A stretch of 64,000 nt of DNA, taken from assembly GCF_006385175.1 (NCBI RefSeq), contig NZ_VFIY01000004.1:620001-684000 (forward strand). The letters run 5' to 3'. Numbering within the stretch: position 1 is the first letter of the stretch; every line of letters begins with the position of its first letter. A program made the position numbers and the translations under genes. Source of the stretch: Emcibacter nanhaiensis (GTDB taxonomy: Bacteria > Pseudomonadota > Alphaproteobacteria > Sphingomonadales > Emcibacteraceae). The notes beneath the pieces were generated by a model, which searched no databases, was not told the DNA's origin, and saw nothing but the letters and a program-made list of their open reading frames with translations. Positions 47,132-56,447 of this stretch are shown piece by piece.

Positions 47132-47470
47132 CTAGTGACTGATCAGAGTTCGTCGGCAGCTGCTACTTTGATTAGCCCTTTCAAGATCAAGATATATATC
47201 TGAGAATTCATACCCAATATCGTAGAATTGCGTTTTAAGGTCCTCTTCGGTTTGCCCTCTATCTCTTAATTGTTCTTTTAGTTTTGCAACACCTTCAGCG
47301 CATTTCCTATATCTTTCATAAAGACCATCAGGCCAGTCTTTTAGCCCCATTGAATCAATATGTTCAATTGCTTCGAAAAACCTTCCGCACCAATCTTTAT
47401 GGGAAAACATCAAAATATTTAAAGCAATCTTGTAGTGCTTACAATGGTTGTCATATTTTAAATTTATCAT
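47132..47470 (-). CDS. Hypothetical protein, AT-rich
   Basis: A 112-residue soluble protein, mostly helical and charged (LYERYRKCAEGVAKLKEQLRDRGQTEEDLKT), with several cysteines and histidines near the N-terminus (NHCKHYK, KDWCGRFF). No family is recognised. The ATG at 47470 is preferred over the upstream extension, which would run through a terminator hairpin. GC is far below that of the neighbouring core genes, suggesting recent acquisition. Confidence 0.6.
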   Translation of the reverse strand: MINLKYDNHCKHYKIALNILMFSHKDWCGRFFEAIEHIDSMGLKDWPDGLYERYRKCAEGVAKLKEQLRDRGQTEEDLKTQFYDIGYEFSDIYLDLERANQSSSCRRTLISH

Positions 47471-47503
47471 ATATAACTCTCTATAAAATAAGGGTTTAAA
47501 ACA

Positions 47504-47539
47504 AAAAAGGGCCCGACGCACACAAGCGCCAGCCCTTTC
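47504..47539 (-). terminator. Minus-strand terminator hairpin in front of the small hypothetical gene
   Basis: On the minus strand AAAGGGC (47539-47533) pairs with GCCCTTT (47513-47507), with inner GCGC-like pairs, followed by a run of six T. It lies only 34 bases upstream of the gene at 47470 and belongs to no visible upstream gene, so it may be an attenuator or the end of an unknown short transcript. Confidence 0.55.
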
Positions 47540-47540
47540 T

Positions 47541-47802
47541 CTAATGATGCTCTACTATAGCAGAAAAGTCTTAATATTCTATTTACGTGTTATTAACCAT
47601 GGAAAATATTTTTCCACCATCTGTCACTTCTTTACGATTTAGTGGAATTTTCCGGGCCAGATTTCGTTTATGAATTAGAGAAACAAATACTCCCGTATAA
47701 TTACAAGATATTCGGACGAGTAGCATTCACGCTTCACAAAAAAGCACTTATAAGTATAATATGTAACGTTATTTTCTATTTAAAAGACAAGGATTCAGAG
47801 TG
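47541..47802. other. AT-rich intergenic region
   Basis: No gene or repeat is visible in these 262 bases. They should contain the promoter for the plus-strand membrane protein at 47803 and possibly one directed towards the terminator at 47539. Confidence 0.4.
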
Positions 47803-48420
47803 ATGGCTTGGCTAAAAAAGGCACTAAACATTGCTTTGGCCATAGCTCTTCTAGGCGGCATAGGTTATTTCGCTTGGCTACTGTTTAGTAAGTTTTTTCA
47901 TTTTCTCAGCGAAGCCGACCCCTCCGTATTCGCTGCTGTAGTTGGTGCTATCGCAACTGTTCTTGTGGGATTAGGCGGGGTTTTCCTTACACAAATTCAG
48001 CTAAGGAAAAGAGCTGCTGATGAAGCGCATCGCTCCATAAAAGTAGAATTCTATAAAGAGTTCCTTGATGTTGTTGCCAAAATGATAGTTGGCAATAGTG
48101 ATAATGTAGATATCACTCCTCCCAGCGAGCAAGAACTTGTCAAATACCTAGTGGAGTTCAAAACCAACATTATGCTTTGGGGTTCCCCCCAAGTTATAAA
48201 CGCCACTTTAAAATTTAGCGAGATGTCCAGCACTGGTAAGGGGAATATGTTTTTTTGCTTGGATGAATTATATCGCGCTATCAGAGATGACATTGGTCTA
48301 AGTAACAAGGGGTTAGACAATCGTCAATTGATTAAGATGTATTTGAGTGATCCGTCTGAACTGGATGATCCAGAGAAGTTACAGGCCATTCTCAGCGAAC
48401 TAGAAACTGATGAAAATTAG
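47803..48420 (+). CDS. Hypothetical membrane protein, AT-rich
   Basis: A 205-residue protein with two N-terminal transmembrane helices (about 8-30 and 44-66, the second FAAVVGAIATVLVGLGGVFLTQI) followed by a basic RKRAADEAHR junction and a soluble helical domain. The layout 'TM-TM-QxxxRK---H--K---Y' resembles small phage- or island-borne membrane proteins of unknown function; I cannot name a family. Its codon use and GC are unlike the core genes. Either the ATG at 47803 or the GTG one codon earlier may be used. Confidence 0.65.
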   Translation: MAWLKKALNIALAIALLGGIGYFAWLLFSKFFHFLSEADPSVFAAVVGAIATVLVGLGGVFLTQIQLRKRAADEAHRSIKVEFYKEFLDVVAKMIVGNSDNVDITPPSEQELVKYLVEFKTNIMLWGSPQVINATLKFSEMSSTGKGNMFFCLDELYRAIRDDIGLSNKGLDNRQLIKMYLSDPSELDDPEKLQAILSELETDEN

Positions 48421-48431
48421 TATTCTGATTT

Positions 48432-49013
48432 TCACTCCCCCCCTCTTCCCATCTCGCGCATCTTCTCAATCCACCCCTTGCGCTTGTCGTCGCTAACCGC
48501 CTCGACCATGCCGAACAGGGTGTCGCGGACCGGGCTGATGCCGCAGAACTTGAGGATATTGCGTTTCAGGTTCTTCAGGCTGTGGGCCATGAAAAACCAG
48601 CGGTAGGCGAAGGCGGGCATGCCCATGGTCACCACAATCCGGGCCGATTTGTCCTTCAGTTTCTTGACCGGCCAGCCGCCCTCCTTGCTTTCATAAGCGA
48701 AACCGGGGCGCAATGTCTGCTCGAGAAAGCCCTTGAACAACGCCGGCAGGCCGCCGAGCCACAGCGGGAAGATAAGGACGATATGATCGGCCCAGTCGAT
48801 ATCCTTCTGGGCGGTATGAATGGCGGGACAGGGCGCGCCGTGGTAATAATCCTCCATGGACTGCAGTATGGGAAAGTCGAGCGTCGACACCTTGAGGGTG
48901 CGCACGTCATGGCCGCCGTCCCGGGCGCCCTCCCCATACGCCTCGGCCAAGGCATGGCACAGATGGTCCGCCAGGTCCGGATGGCCGTCGATGATCAGGA
49001 TGTTCCTGGGCAT
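48432..49013 (-). CDS. NAD(P)H-dependent oxidoreductase (flavodoxin-like fold)
   Basis: A 193-residue FMN-binding protein of the NQO/KefF/MdaB group. The N-terminus NILIIDGHPDLADHLCHALAEAY has the phosphate-binding loop; DHIVLIFPLWLGGLPALFKGFLEQTL is the classic second motif; VTMGMPAFAYRWFF follows. Family members reduce quinones. It lies on the other strand from the AT-rich membrane gene and has normal host GC. Confidence 0.88.
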   Translation of the reverse strand: MPRNILIIDGHPDLADHLCHALAEAYGEGARDGGHDVRTLKVSTLDFPILQSMEDYYHGAPCPAIHTAQKDIDWADHIVLIFPLWLGGLPALFKGFLEQTLRPGFAYESKEGGWPVKKLKDKSARIVVTMGMPAFAYRWFFMAHSLKNLKRNILKFCGISPVRDTLFGMVEAVSDDKRKGWIEKMREMGRGGE

Positions 49014-49028
49014 GCCTTTTCCCCTTTT

Positions 49029-49048
49029 GTCATTCCTGCGAAGGCAGG
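49029..49048 (+). repeat. Truncated palindromic repeat unit
   Basis: GTCATTCCTGCGAAGGCAGG, a shortened copy of the unit found at 49558-49584 (lacking AATCCAG). It flanks the gene at 49086 on its downstream side. Confidence 0.75.
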
Positions 49049-49085
49049 GCGATGAAAAGTTTGAGTTTTATTTTCAAGATAGAAC

Positions 49086-49541
49086 TCAAAATTCGTTCAG
49101 ATATACAACTCCATTTTTGTGACTTATAAACAGCTCCACTTCTATTCCTTCACGTTCAGACTCATCCGTTGGCAACGGTTTCGTATAAGCTATGCATACT
49201 GGCCCATTTAGTGGTAAAAAGGCTCTTATGCCGAGCGGAGACCCTTGGGAAACATGAAAGTTCACTTTCGCCAGTTCTTCAATATTTCTAGTTTCGCACC
49301 CCGGAAAAGACCTAAAATCCGGGTAGTCAAAAACATATACTTTGCCAAAGTAGCCGTTTTTAAAATCGTTGACGCTTTCGGTATATTTCGCCTCGTCCCA
49401 AAATGAGAAATCTTGACCCGTTAATTCCTCAACCGAGTCTTTCACCGGATCCTGAACCAGTAAATACACAAAATAAGTAGCCAAACACCCCCAACAGAAA
49501 AATAGCAGAGTGAAAAATGGTAAAATCAGTTTCTTAAACAT
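49086..49541 (-). CDS. Hypothetical membrane-anchored protein flanked by palindromic repeats
   Basis: A 151-residue protein with an N-terminal transmembrane or signal-anchor helix (about 5-28, ending in a WGCLATYFVYLL stretch that might include a lipobox-like Cys) and a soluble domain containing EELTGQDFSFWDEAKYTESVNDF and CIAYTKPLPTDESE. No family is recognised. The ATG at 49541 is preferred. GC is low. Repeat units on both sides suggest that the gene entered, or was moved, as a unit. Confidence 0.6.
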   Translation of the reverse strand: MFKKLILPFFTLLFFCWGCLATYFVYLLVQDPVKDSVEELTGQDFSFWDEAKYTESVNDFKNGYFGKVYVFDYPDFRSFPGCETRNIEELAKVNFHVSQGSPLGIRAFLPLNGPVCIAYTKPLPTDESEREGIEVELFISHKNGVVYLNEF

Positions 49542-49557
49542 AGCCCTTCCCCCATTC

Positions 49558-49650
49558 GTCATTCCTGCGGAGGCAGGAATCCAGTCCCATTATAAAACAT
49601 ATCGTCTGCCGCCGCCATTGTCTGGATCCCCGCCTGCGCGGGGATGACGG
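49558..49650. repeat. Inverted pair of palindromic repeats (BIME-like)
   Basis: Two units in opposite orientation, 49558-49584 (GTCATTCCTGC...) and 49622-49650 (...GCGGGGATGACGG), share about 22 of 27 positions when one is reversed. Each unit is itself a hairpin (for example ATCCCCGC/GCGGGGAT). They resemble the 'GTCATTCC-GCG---GCGGGAATCCAG' intergenic repeats common in proteobacterial genomes. They lie between glpK and the gene at 49086. Confidence 0.8.
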
Positions 49651-49656
49651 CCATAT

Positions 49657-51153
49657 TTATTCCGAAAATACCTTGGCCGCATTCACCGCCCGCTGCCAGC
49701 CGGACAGCAGGCGGACCCGCTCCAGCTCCGCCATGGCCGGGCTGAACTGTTGTTCCTGCTGCCAGACCTTGCCGATCTCCTCCGGCCCGCCAAAAATACC
49801 TGCCTTAATCCCTGCAAGAAAAGCCGCCCCCAGCGCCGTGGTTTCCATGACCCGGGGACGGCTGACCTCCAGGCCGAGGATATCTGACAAATATTGCAAC
49901 ACCCAGTCATTGCCGACCATGCCGCCGTCCACCTTCAGGCGGCCCGGCGCCACACCGTCCTGCTGCATGGCGGCGAGCAGGTCGGCAGTCTGGTAACAGA
50001 CCGATTCCAGCGCCGCGCGGACGATCTCCGCCTGGCCGGTGGCCCGGGTCATGCCGAACAGCGCCCCCCGCACCTCCGGTTGCCAGTGCGGCGCGCCAAG
50101 GCCGGTAAAGGCCGGCACCAGGTAAACCCCGGCATTATCGCCGAGCGACCTCGCCACCCCCTCGCTGTCCGGGGCAGTTTTGATGAATTTCATCTGATCC
50201 CGGAGCCACTGCACCGCCGCCCCCGCGACAAAGATCGAGCCCTCCAGCGCATAACTCACCTGCCCCTTGAGCCTGTATCCCACTGTAGTCAATAATCTAT
50301 TCTGTGACGTCACGGCGTCAGCGCCGGTATTGAGCAGCATAAAGCAGCCGGTGCCGTAGGTGCTTTTGATATCGCCCGGCGCAAAACAACACTGGCCGAA
50401 GGCAGCCGCCTGCTGGTCGCCGGCCACCCCGCTGATCGGGATCGCCTCGTCAAACAGGCCCCTGGCCGTCACGCCATAGTCAGCGGCGCAGTCCCGCACC
50501 TCCGGCAGCAGGCTTTTGGGAATGGCGAACATCAGCAGCAGTTCCTCATCCCATTGCTGGCTGTGGATGTTGAACAGGCTGGTGCGGCTGGCATTGGTGG
50601 CGTCGGTGGCATGGACCCTGCCGCCGGTCAGTTTCCAGATCAGGTAGCTGTCGACGGTGCCGAAGGCGAGCTTTCCCTTTTTGGCCCTCTCCCGCGCCCC
50701 GTCCACATTGTCGAGGATCCATTTGATCTTGCTGGCGGAAAAATAGGGATCAAGCAGCAGGCCGGTGCGCTTGGTGATCTCCGGTTCCTGCCCGGCCGCC
50801 TTCATGTCCCGGCACAGGCCGGCGGTACGCCGGTCCTGCCAGACGATGGCGTTATGGATCGCCTCGCCCGTATCCCGGTCCCAGATCAGCGTGGTTTCCC
50901 GCTGGTTGGTGAGGCCGAGGGCGGCAATGCGGCCGCCGCGGTCGATGGCTTCCCTGACCGCCATGCGCGCCACCCGGTAGGTCACCTCCCACAGGTCCTC
51001 GGGCCGGTGTTCGACCATGCCGTCGCCGGGATAGAGCTGCGGAAATTCCTGCTGGGCCTGGGCGATAACAGTGGCGCGATTGTCAAACACAATCGCCCGG
51101 CTGCTGGTGGTGCCCTGGTCCAGGGCGAGGATCATAGGCTGTTGTCCGTTCAT
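49657..51153 (-). CDS. glpK: Glycerol kinase
   Basis: A 498-residue FGGY-family kinase phosphorylating glycerol. Signatures are [16 protein letters not shown] at the N-terminus, [42 protein letters not shown] and [13 protein letters not shown]; the C-terminus has [12 protein letters not shown]. The frame stays open far upstream across the fumC gene, but the ATG at 51153 gives the usual N-terminus. No glpF, glpD or glpR lies next to it. It is divergent from fumC over 144 bases. Confidence 0.96.
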   Translation of the reverse strand: MNGQQPMILALDQGTTSSRAIVFDNRATVIAQAQQEFPQLYPGDGMVEHRPEDLWEVTYRVARMAVREAIDRGGRIAALGLTNQRETTLIWDRDTGEAIHNAIVWQDRRTAGLCRDMKAAGQEPEITKRTGLLLDPYFSASKIKWILDNVDGARERAKKGKLAFGTVDSYLIWKLTGGRVHATDATNASRTSLFNIHSQQWDEELLLMFAIPKSLLPEVRDCAADYGVTARGLFDEAIPISGVAGDQQAAAFGQCCFAPGDIKSTYGTGCFMLLNTGADAVTSQNRLLTTVGYRLKGQVSYALEGSIFVAGAAVQWLRDQMKFIKTAPDSEGVARSLGDNAGVYLVPAFTGLGAPHWQPEVRGALFGMTRATGQAEIVRAALESVCYQTADLLAAMQQDGVAPGRLKVDGGMVGNDWVLQYLSDILGLEVSRPRVMETTALGAAFLAGIKAGIFGGPEEIGKVWQQEQQFSPAMAELERVRLLSGWQRAVNAAKVFSE

Positions 51154-51297
51154 TGAAAGCTCCCGGTTCCCCTGCCTTTGTCCGAGTGTACCCCGAAGCA
51201 TCCACCGTGGCCAGAGAGCAGCTTGGGGAAATCTTCCTTTTTCGCGGCGCGGTATTGGCTTATGCTTTGAAAAAAGTTCCGGGATGAGGAGCAGACC

Positions 51298-52680
51298 ATG
51301 ATTGAGACCCGCACAGAAACAGACAGCCTCGGCGCCATTGAAGTGCCGGCCGGCAGCTACTGGGGCGCCCAGACCCAGCGCTCGCTGGAGAATTTCAAAA
51401 TCGGCGGCGAAAAGATGCCGGCGCCGCTGATCCGGGCTCTGGCCCTGCAAAAGAAATGTGCCGCCCTTGCCAATATGGAGCTCGGACTGCTGGGTGAAGC
51501 CAAAGGCAAGGCGATTATCAAAGCCGCCGGGGAAATCATATCTGGAAAAATGCTTGACCAGTTCCCGCTGGTGGTGTGGCAGACCGGCTCCGGCACCCAG
51601 AGCAACATGAACGCCAATGAAGTGATTGCCGGGCGGGCCAACGAGATCCTCACCGGCACGCGCGGCGGCAAGGAACCGGTCCACCCCAATGACGATGTCA
51701 ACAAAGGCCAGAGCTCCAACGACAGCTTCCCGACGGCCATGTCGCTGGCGGCAGCCCTGCAGGTCGAGGAACGGCTGATTCCGACCCTGGTTCACTTTAT
51801 GCATCACCTTAAGAAAAAGTCAGATGAGTTTGCTTCTATTGTCAAAATTGGACGAACTCATACCCAGGATGCGACTCCTGTTACCCTGGGACAGGAGTTC
51901 TCCGGCTATCAGCGGCAGATGGAGCTCGGCCTTGCCCGGCTCCAGGACAGCCTGCCGCGCGTGATGGAGCTTGCCCAGGGCGGCACCGCGGTCGGCACCG
52001 GCCTCAACGCCCACCCGGATTTCGCCCGGCTGTTTGTCGAAAATATCAACCGGGAGACCGGCTTCAGCTTTACCAGCGCGAAGAATAAATTCGAGGCCAT
52101 TGCCGCCCACGATGCGCTGGTGGAGCTGTCCGGCGTACTCAATGTCATCGCCACCGGCTGCATGAAGATCGCCAACGACATCCGCTTCCTCGCCAGCGGG
52201 CCGCGCTCCGGCCTTGGCGAGCTGATCCTGCCCGCCAACGAACCCGGCTCCTCGATCATGCCGGGCAAGGTCAACCCGACCCAGTGCGAGGCCCTGACCC
52301 AGGTCGCGGCCCAGGTGATGGGCAATCATGTCGCCGTCACGGTGGCCGGCGCAGGCGGCCATTTCGAACTCAATGCCTTCAAGCCGGTGATCATTTATAA
52401 TGTGCTGCAGTCAATCCGCCTGCTCACGGACGCCTGCCTGAGCTTTACCGACAACTGCCTGGTCGGAATCGAAGCCAATGAGGAACGCATCACCGAACTG
52501 CTGGAACAGTCGCTGATGCTGGTCACTGCGCTTAATCCCCATATCGGCTATGACAATGCCGCGAAGATCGCCAAGAAGGCCCATGCGGAAAAGATCACGT
52601 TGCGGGAAGCGGCCCAGGATCTGGGGCTGGTGACAGCGGAAGAGTTCGACCAGTGGGTTAACCCCAAAAAGATGGTCTGA
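51298..52680 (+). CDS. fumC: Fumarate hydratase class II
   Basis: A 460-residue iron-independent fumarase interconverting fumarate and malate. Signatures are [14 protein letters not shown], the [17 protein letters not shown] loop and the lyase signature [15 protein letters not shown] at 317-331. A stretch of about 95 bases (51805-51900) that encodes the TQDATP loop uses noticeably AT-richer codons than the rest of the gene. GAGGAG precedes the ATG. It ends 3 bases before the stop codon of the convergent pleD gene. Confidence 0.97.
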   Translation: MIETRTETDSLGAIEVPAGSYWGAQTQRSLENFKIGGEKMPAPLIRALALQKKCAALANMELGLLGEAKGKAIIKAAGEIISGKMLDQFPLVVWQTGSGTQSNMNANEVIAGRANEILTGTRGGKEPVHPNDDVNKGQSSNDSFPTAMSLAAALQVEERLIPTLVHFMHHLKKKSDEFASIVKIGRTHTQDATPVTLGQEFSGYQRQMELGLARLQDSLPRVMELAQGGTAVGTGLNAHPDFARLFVENINRETGFSFTSAKNKFEAIAAHDALVELSGVLNVIATGCMKIANDIRFLASGPRSGLGELILPANEPGSSIMPGKVNPTQCEALTQVAAQVMGNHVAVTVAGAGGHFELNAFKPVIIYNVLQSIRLLTDACLSFTDNCLVGIEANEERITELLEQSLMLVTALNPHIGYDNAAKIAKKAHAEKITLREAAQDLGLVTAEEFDQWVNPKKMV

Positions 52681-52683
52681 GAC

Positions 52684-54054
52684 CTAGTCTTCGATGGTGC
52701 AGACTTTGTTGCGGCCACCGTTTTTGGCCTGATACAGAGCCTCATCGGCGGCAACCAGCAGCTTGGTGCTGGACTGGCGGCTCTCTCCGGTGCGGGCGAT
52801 GCCGATACTGACCGTCACGTTGATCGGTTCCTCGGAACCGGAAATTTCGAACGGCACCTCGGCGACACTGCGGCGCAGGCGTTCGGCGACAAAATAGGCG
52901 AATTCCAGATCGGTTTCATTCATGACCACGACGAATTCCTCGCCGCCGAAGCGGGCCGCCAGATCAATACCGCGGATATTGTTGCTGATGCGTTTGGCAA
53001 ATTCATGCAGCACTTCGTCGCCGGAGGCATGGCCGTAGGTGTCGTTGATGATCTTGAAATGGTCCAGGTCCATCATCAGCAGCGAGACGTTGGAGCGCTT
53101 GTCATTGTCCGGCGACATCAGGTTGTCCAGATGCGAGGACAGGAAATGGCGGTTGTACAGGCCGGTGACCGCGTCAGTCATGGCCATTTCCATGCTTTTC
53201 TTCATGTTGCGGCGCAGACGGGCGGCATAGCGCTTCTGGCGCAGCTGGGACTTGGTGCGGGCCACCAGTTCGTTACTGTCGATGGGACGGGTGATGTAAT
53301 CGGTGACCCCGATTTCCATGGCCCGGACCATCTGGTTGTCGTCGCCTTCATCCACCAGCACCAGAATCGGCGTGTGGCGGGTCTTTTCCGTCGAGCGGAG
53401 CAGCGAGCACAATCTCAACCCGTCCACATTTTTCAGACTCAGGCTGATGATAAACAGGTCGTATTTTTCCAGGTTCGGCGTCGTGATCTCGCCGCTTTCC
53501 ACATCATCCACATCCACCTGCACCAGGTCACCCAGATAGCGACCAATGCGGTCGGCGACCCGGCCGTAATCCTCTATCAACAGGGCCTTGGCGTTGGCGA
53601 TACTGACCGGACCGGTTTCATTGGACAGATTGACGCCGAAATTCTCGCCGGTGGATTCGCGCATCCTGAGCTCGTCCATGAGCATTTTCAGGCGCACCAG
53701 GGAACGCACCCGGGCAAACAGCGGCGTATCCTGCACCGGCTTGGTCAGGAAATCATCGGCCCCGGCTTCCAGGCCCGCGACCCGGTCCTTGGGCTGGTCA
53801 AGGGCGGTCACCATAACCACCGGAATATGGGCTGATTTGGGATTTTCGCGGATGCGGCGGCAGACTTCGAAACCGTCCATGCCGGGCATCATCACATCCA
53901 GCAGTACGATATCCGGCTGCTCTTTATCGATCACCTCCAGCGCCTCTTCGCCGTTCATGGCCGTCAGGACGTCAAAATATTCGCTGGAAAGCTTGGCTTC
54001 CAACAACTTCACATTCTGGACGACATCATCAACAACAAGTACTCGGGCGGTCAT
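52684..54054 (-). CDS. pleD: PleD-type response regulator diguanylate cyclase
   Basis: A 456-residue protein with two receiver domains and a GGDEF domain. REC1 (about 3-118, phospho-acceptor in VLLDVMMPGMDG) is followed by a degenerate REC2 (about 155-270) and a C-terminal cyclase with GGEEF near residue 368. The product-inhibition I-site RGID lies five residues before GGEEF. PleD makes c-di-GMP during the swarmer-to-stalked transition in Caulobacter. It follows divK by 9 bases on the same strand, the arrangement known from Caulobacter. Confidence 0.96.
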   Translation of the reverse strand: MTARVLVVDDVVQNVKLLEAKLSSEYFDVLTAMNGEEALEVIDKEQPDIVLLDVMMPGMDGFEVCRRIRENPKSAHIPVVMVTALDQPKDRVAGLEAGADDFLTKPVQDTPLFARVRSLVRLKMLMDELRMRESTGENFGVNLSNETGPVSIANAKALLIEDYGRVADRIGRYLGDLVQVDVDDVESGEITTPNLEKYDLFIISLSLKNVDGLRLCSLLRSTEKTRHTPILVLVDEGDDNQMVRAMEIGVTDYITRPIDSNELVARTKSQLRQKRYAARLRRNMKKSMEMAMTDAVTGLYNRHFLSSHLDNLMSPDNDKRSNVSLLMMDLDHFKIINDTYGHASGDEVLHEFAKRISNNIRGIDLAARFGGEEFVVVMNETDLEFAYFVAERLRRSVAEVPFEISGSEEPINVTVSIGIARTGESRQSSTKLLVAADEALYQAKNGGRNKVCTIED

Positions 54055-54063
54055 ACCGGGGCG

Positions 54064-54429
54064 TTATCCTGCGAATTTTTTGACGGTTTCAATAAACTGG
54101 CTAACGGAAATCGGCTTGGCGATATAAGCCTCACAGCCACCGTCGCGAATTTTTTCCTCGTCCCCCTTCATGGCGAATGCCGTCACGGCAATCACCGGAA
54201 TGGACCTCAGGTCATCGTCTTCCTTGATCCATTTGGTTACTTCCAGGCCCGATACCTCCGGAAGCTGAATATCCATGAGAATAAGGTCCGGGCTTTCAGT
54301 ACGTGCAAGTTCAAGCGCCTTCATGCCTTCCTGAGTCTGAATAGTCTCGTAACCGTGAGCTTCCAGAAGGTCACAGAAGAGTTTCATATTGAGTTCGTTG
54401 TCTTCCACTACTAAAATCTTTTTAGGCAT
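54064..54429 (-). CDS. divK: Single-domain response regulator DivK
   Basis: A 121-residue receiver protein. [20 protein letters not shown], the phospho-acceptor [29 protein letters not shown] and the terminal [13 protein letters not shown] are typical of DivK. In alphaproteobacteria DivK conveys the PleC/DivJ signal to the cell-cycle pathway leading to CtrA. It is first in a divK-pleD operon, divergent from the DUF3572 gene. Confidence 0.96.
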   Translation of the reverse strand: MPKKILVVEDNELNMKLFCDLLEAHGYETIQTQEGMKALELARTESPDLILMDIQLPEVSGLEVTKWIKEDDDLRSIPVIAVTAFAMKGDEEKIRDGGCEAYIAKPISVSQFIETVKKFAG

Positions 54430-54502
54430 AATCTGTCCCGTACTTCATTTATCGTTGGGCATTTTGTCACTGAATTGCCGAATATTTATTAACCTTTGCC
54501 TC

Positions 54503-54562
54503 GTTGTATAACAACATCTTATGAAAAAGCAGTTAACAAGATATAGTCATTTAACAAGAAAT
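54503..54562. promoter_or_regulatory. Palindrome and direct repeats between divK and the DUF3572 gene
   Basis: GTTGT-ATA-ACAAC (54503-54515) is followed by two copies of TTAACAAGAWAT (54533 and 54551) exactly 18 bases apart. They lie in the 168-base divergent region and are candidate regulator sites; no regulator can be named. TTAA-N7-TTAA, the CtrA pattern, is not present. Confidence 0.35.
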
Positions 54563-54597
54563 ACTTATATTCCTCTCTACAAACCGGAACAAGCCCC

Positions 54598-54876
54598 ATG
54601 ATGCAGGAACAGGCTGAACTTATTGCCCTGGAGGCTCTGACCTTCATTGCCGAAGACGAACAGGCCTTTATTGCCTTTCTGCGACTTTCCGGCTTTGACC
54701 GGGAAACCCTGACCGCCGCCGCCGGAGATCCTTCCGTTCTGGGCAGCGTCCTGGATTTCCTGCTGCAGGACGAGAAGAGGCTGCTTGCTTTCTGCGACAG
54801 CCGCAACATGCCCCCTGATCGCCCGGCCCGGGCCCGGCTGTCTCTGCCCGGGGCTGAATATCTAAAAAACATCTAA
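54598..54876 (+). CDS. DUF3572 family protein
   Basis: A 92-residue, all-helical small protein specific to alphaproteobacteria. ALEALTFIAEDEQAFIAFLRLSGFD and VLDFLLQDEKRLLAFC are the two conserved blocks. The function is unknown. It is the first gene of a compact plus-strand run DUF3572-HAD-ROK-dinB with gaps of 13, 0 and 1 bases; its place next to divK/pleD is conserved in related genomes as far as I recall. Confidence 0.85.
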   Translation: MMQEQAELIALEALTFIAEDEQAFIAFLRLSGFDRETLTAAAGDPSVLGSVLDFLLQDEKRLLAFCDSRNMPPDRPARARLSLPGAEYLKNI

Positions 54877-54889
54877 AAGTTATATTGCC

Positions 54890-55543
54890 ATGCAACATGC
54901 GATTACACAAATCAAAAGTCTAAACCTTGATCCGACCCGGCCGCTGCTGGTCACAGACGCAGATGAGGTTTTGCTGGATTTTGCCGATATTTTCAAACGC
55001 TACCTGGCATCACGGGACCTCTATATGGCGGAAGAAGGCTATGCCCTGTATGGCAACATCCGCGACAAAAACACCGACAAACTGCTGCCCAAAGAGCAAA
55101 TGCCCGTCCTGCTGGAGGAGTTTTTCGATTATTCGGTCGACCAGCAGGACCTTGTGCCCGGCGCCCGGGAAAATCTGGACGCCCTGTCGGCACATTGCCA
55201 GATCGTGGTCCTGACCAATCTGCCCCATCAGTTTGGTGAACGACGACGCAGCCTGTTCAGGAAACACGACATTCACCACCCAATCGTCACCAACAGCGGC
55301 CCGAAAGGTCCGGCAGTGGCGGAAATTTCAAGCGGTATCAGCCATCCCGTTGTTTTCATTGATGATATTTCCCGGCACATCACGTCGGTGGCGGAGCATG
55401 TGCCGGACTCTTTCCGGCTCCATTATGTGGCTGACGAAGCCCTCGGCAAGCTGGTGGAGAAGGCCGGGGACAGTCATCATCGCTGTGAAGACTGGGATCA
55501 TATCCGCGAGCTGGTCATGGGCCATATCGGGGACCTGAAATAG
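54890..55543 (+). CDS. HAD-superfamily hydrolase
   Basis: A 217-residue phosphatase-like protein. The nucleophile motif is LLVTDADEVLLDF (DxDE), motif II is IVVLTNLP, motif III is the lysine in SGPKGPAV, and motif IV is VVFIDDISRHI. The substrate is unknown. It directly abuts the ROK kinase gene (no gap), so both products may act on the same sugar-phosphate pool. Confidence 0.8.
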   Translation: MQHAITQIKSLNLDPTRPLLVTDADEVLLDFADIFKRYLASRDLYMAEEGYALYGNIRDKNTDKLLPKEQMPVLLEEFFDYSVDQQDLVPGARENLDALSAHCQIVVLTNLPHQFGERRRSLFRKHDIHHPIVTNSGPKGPAVAEISSGISHPVVFIDDISRHITSVAEHVPDSFRLHYVADEALGKLVEKAGDSHHRCEDWDHIRELVMGHIGDLK

Positions 55544-56446
55544 ATGCGCATCGGTATCGACCTCGGCGGCACCAAGACAGAAGTCATTGCCCTGGAGGAT
55601 GACGGCGATATCCTGCACCGGGAACGGGTTGCCACACCGAAAGATGATTACAAGGCCACCCTGAAAACCATCCGGCATCTGGTCGGGTCCACCGAACATA
55701 TCCTCGGCCTCCGCGGCACGGTCGGCGTCGGTATCCCCGGCGCCATCTCGCCGCGCACCGGCCTGGTCAAAAATGCCAACTCCACCTGGCTCAACGGCCA
55801 GCCGCTGCCGCAGGATCTGGAAAAGCTGCTGGAACGGGACGTCCGGGTGGAAAATGACGCCAACTGCCTGGCCGTCTCGGAAGCGGTGGACGGCGCGGCC
55901 GCCGGCGCGGAAACCGTCTTTGCCGTGATCATCGGCACCGGGGTCGGCGCCGGCCTGTATATGAACGGCCAGCCGCTGGTCGGCCGCAACGCCATTGCCG
56001 GCGAATGGGGCCATAACCCCCTGCCCTGGCCGGACCTGGCCCAAGGCGAATGGCCCGGCCCGGCGTGCTATTGCGGCCGGACCGGCTGTATTGAAACCTT
56101 CCTGTCCGGTCCCGGCCTGCAGAGCCAGCATCCGGACCAGCTGCCGCCTGAGGAAATCGTCAACCGGGCGCTGGCCGGGGAGACACACTGCCGCGACCTG
56201 GTTGAACGCTATGAACTGCGCCTCGCCCGCGCCCTGGCCCATGTCATCAATATCCTTGACCCGGAAGTGATCGTGCTGGCCGGCGGCCTGTCGCAGATCG
56301 ACAGTCTTTACGAACACATCCCCCACCTGTGGCAGGAATATGTCTTCTCGGACCATTGCGATACTCCGTTGCGAAGGGCCAAACACGGCACCTCGAGCGG
56401 TGTGCGCGGCGCGGCCTGGCTGTGGCCGTTGGGCCAGGACAGCTGA
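55544..56446 (+). CDS. ROK family sugar kinase
   Basis: A 300-residue kinase. The ATP motif is [15 protein letters not shown], the sugar motif is [12 protein letters not shown], the phosphate-2 loop is [12 protein letters not shown], and the ROK zinc site is [18 protein letters not shown] preceded by [10 protein letters not shown]. This pattern fits fructokinase or N-acetylglucosamine kinase; which one cannot be decided. With nagZ elsewhere in the window a GlcNAc role is possible but unproven. It is the third gene of the run ahead of dinB. Confidence 0.9.
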   Translation: MRIGIDLGGTKTEVIALEDDGDILHRERVATPKDDYKATLKTIRHLVGSTEHILGLRGTVGVGIPGAISPRTGLVKNANSTWLNGQPLPQDLEKLLERDVRVENDANCLAVSEAVDGAAAGAETVFAVIIGTGVGAGLYMNGQPLVGRNAIAGEWGHNPLPWPDLAQGEWPGPACYCGRTGCIETFLSGPGLQSQHPDQLPPEEIVNRALAGETHCRDLVERYELRLARALAHVINILDPEVIVLAGGLSQIDSLYEHIPHLWQEYVFSDHCDTPLRRAKHGTSSGVRGAAWLWPLGQDS

Positions 56447-56447
56447 C

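Noticed and set aside
51154-51807. N-terminal extension of glpK by 218 codons
   Set aside because: It overlaps the start of fumC and encodes nothing like a kinase; the ATG at 51153 gives the family N-terminus.
56340-56447. Upstream extension of dinB into the ROK kinase gene
   Set aside because: The extension is in another frame over a conserved kinase C-terminus; the ATG at 56448 already includes the cysteine cluster usual in this group.
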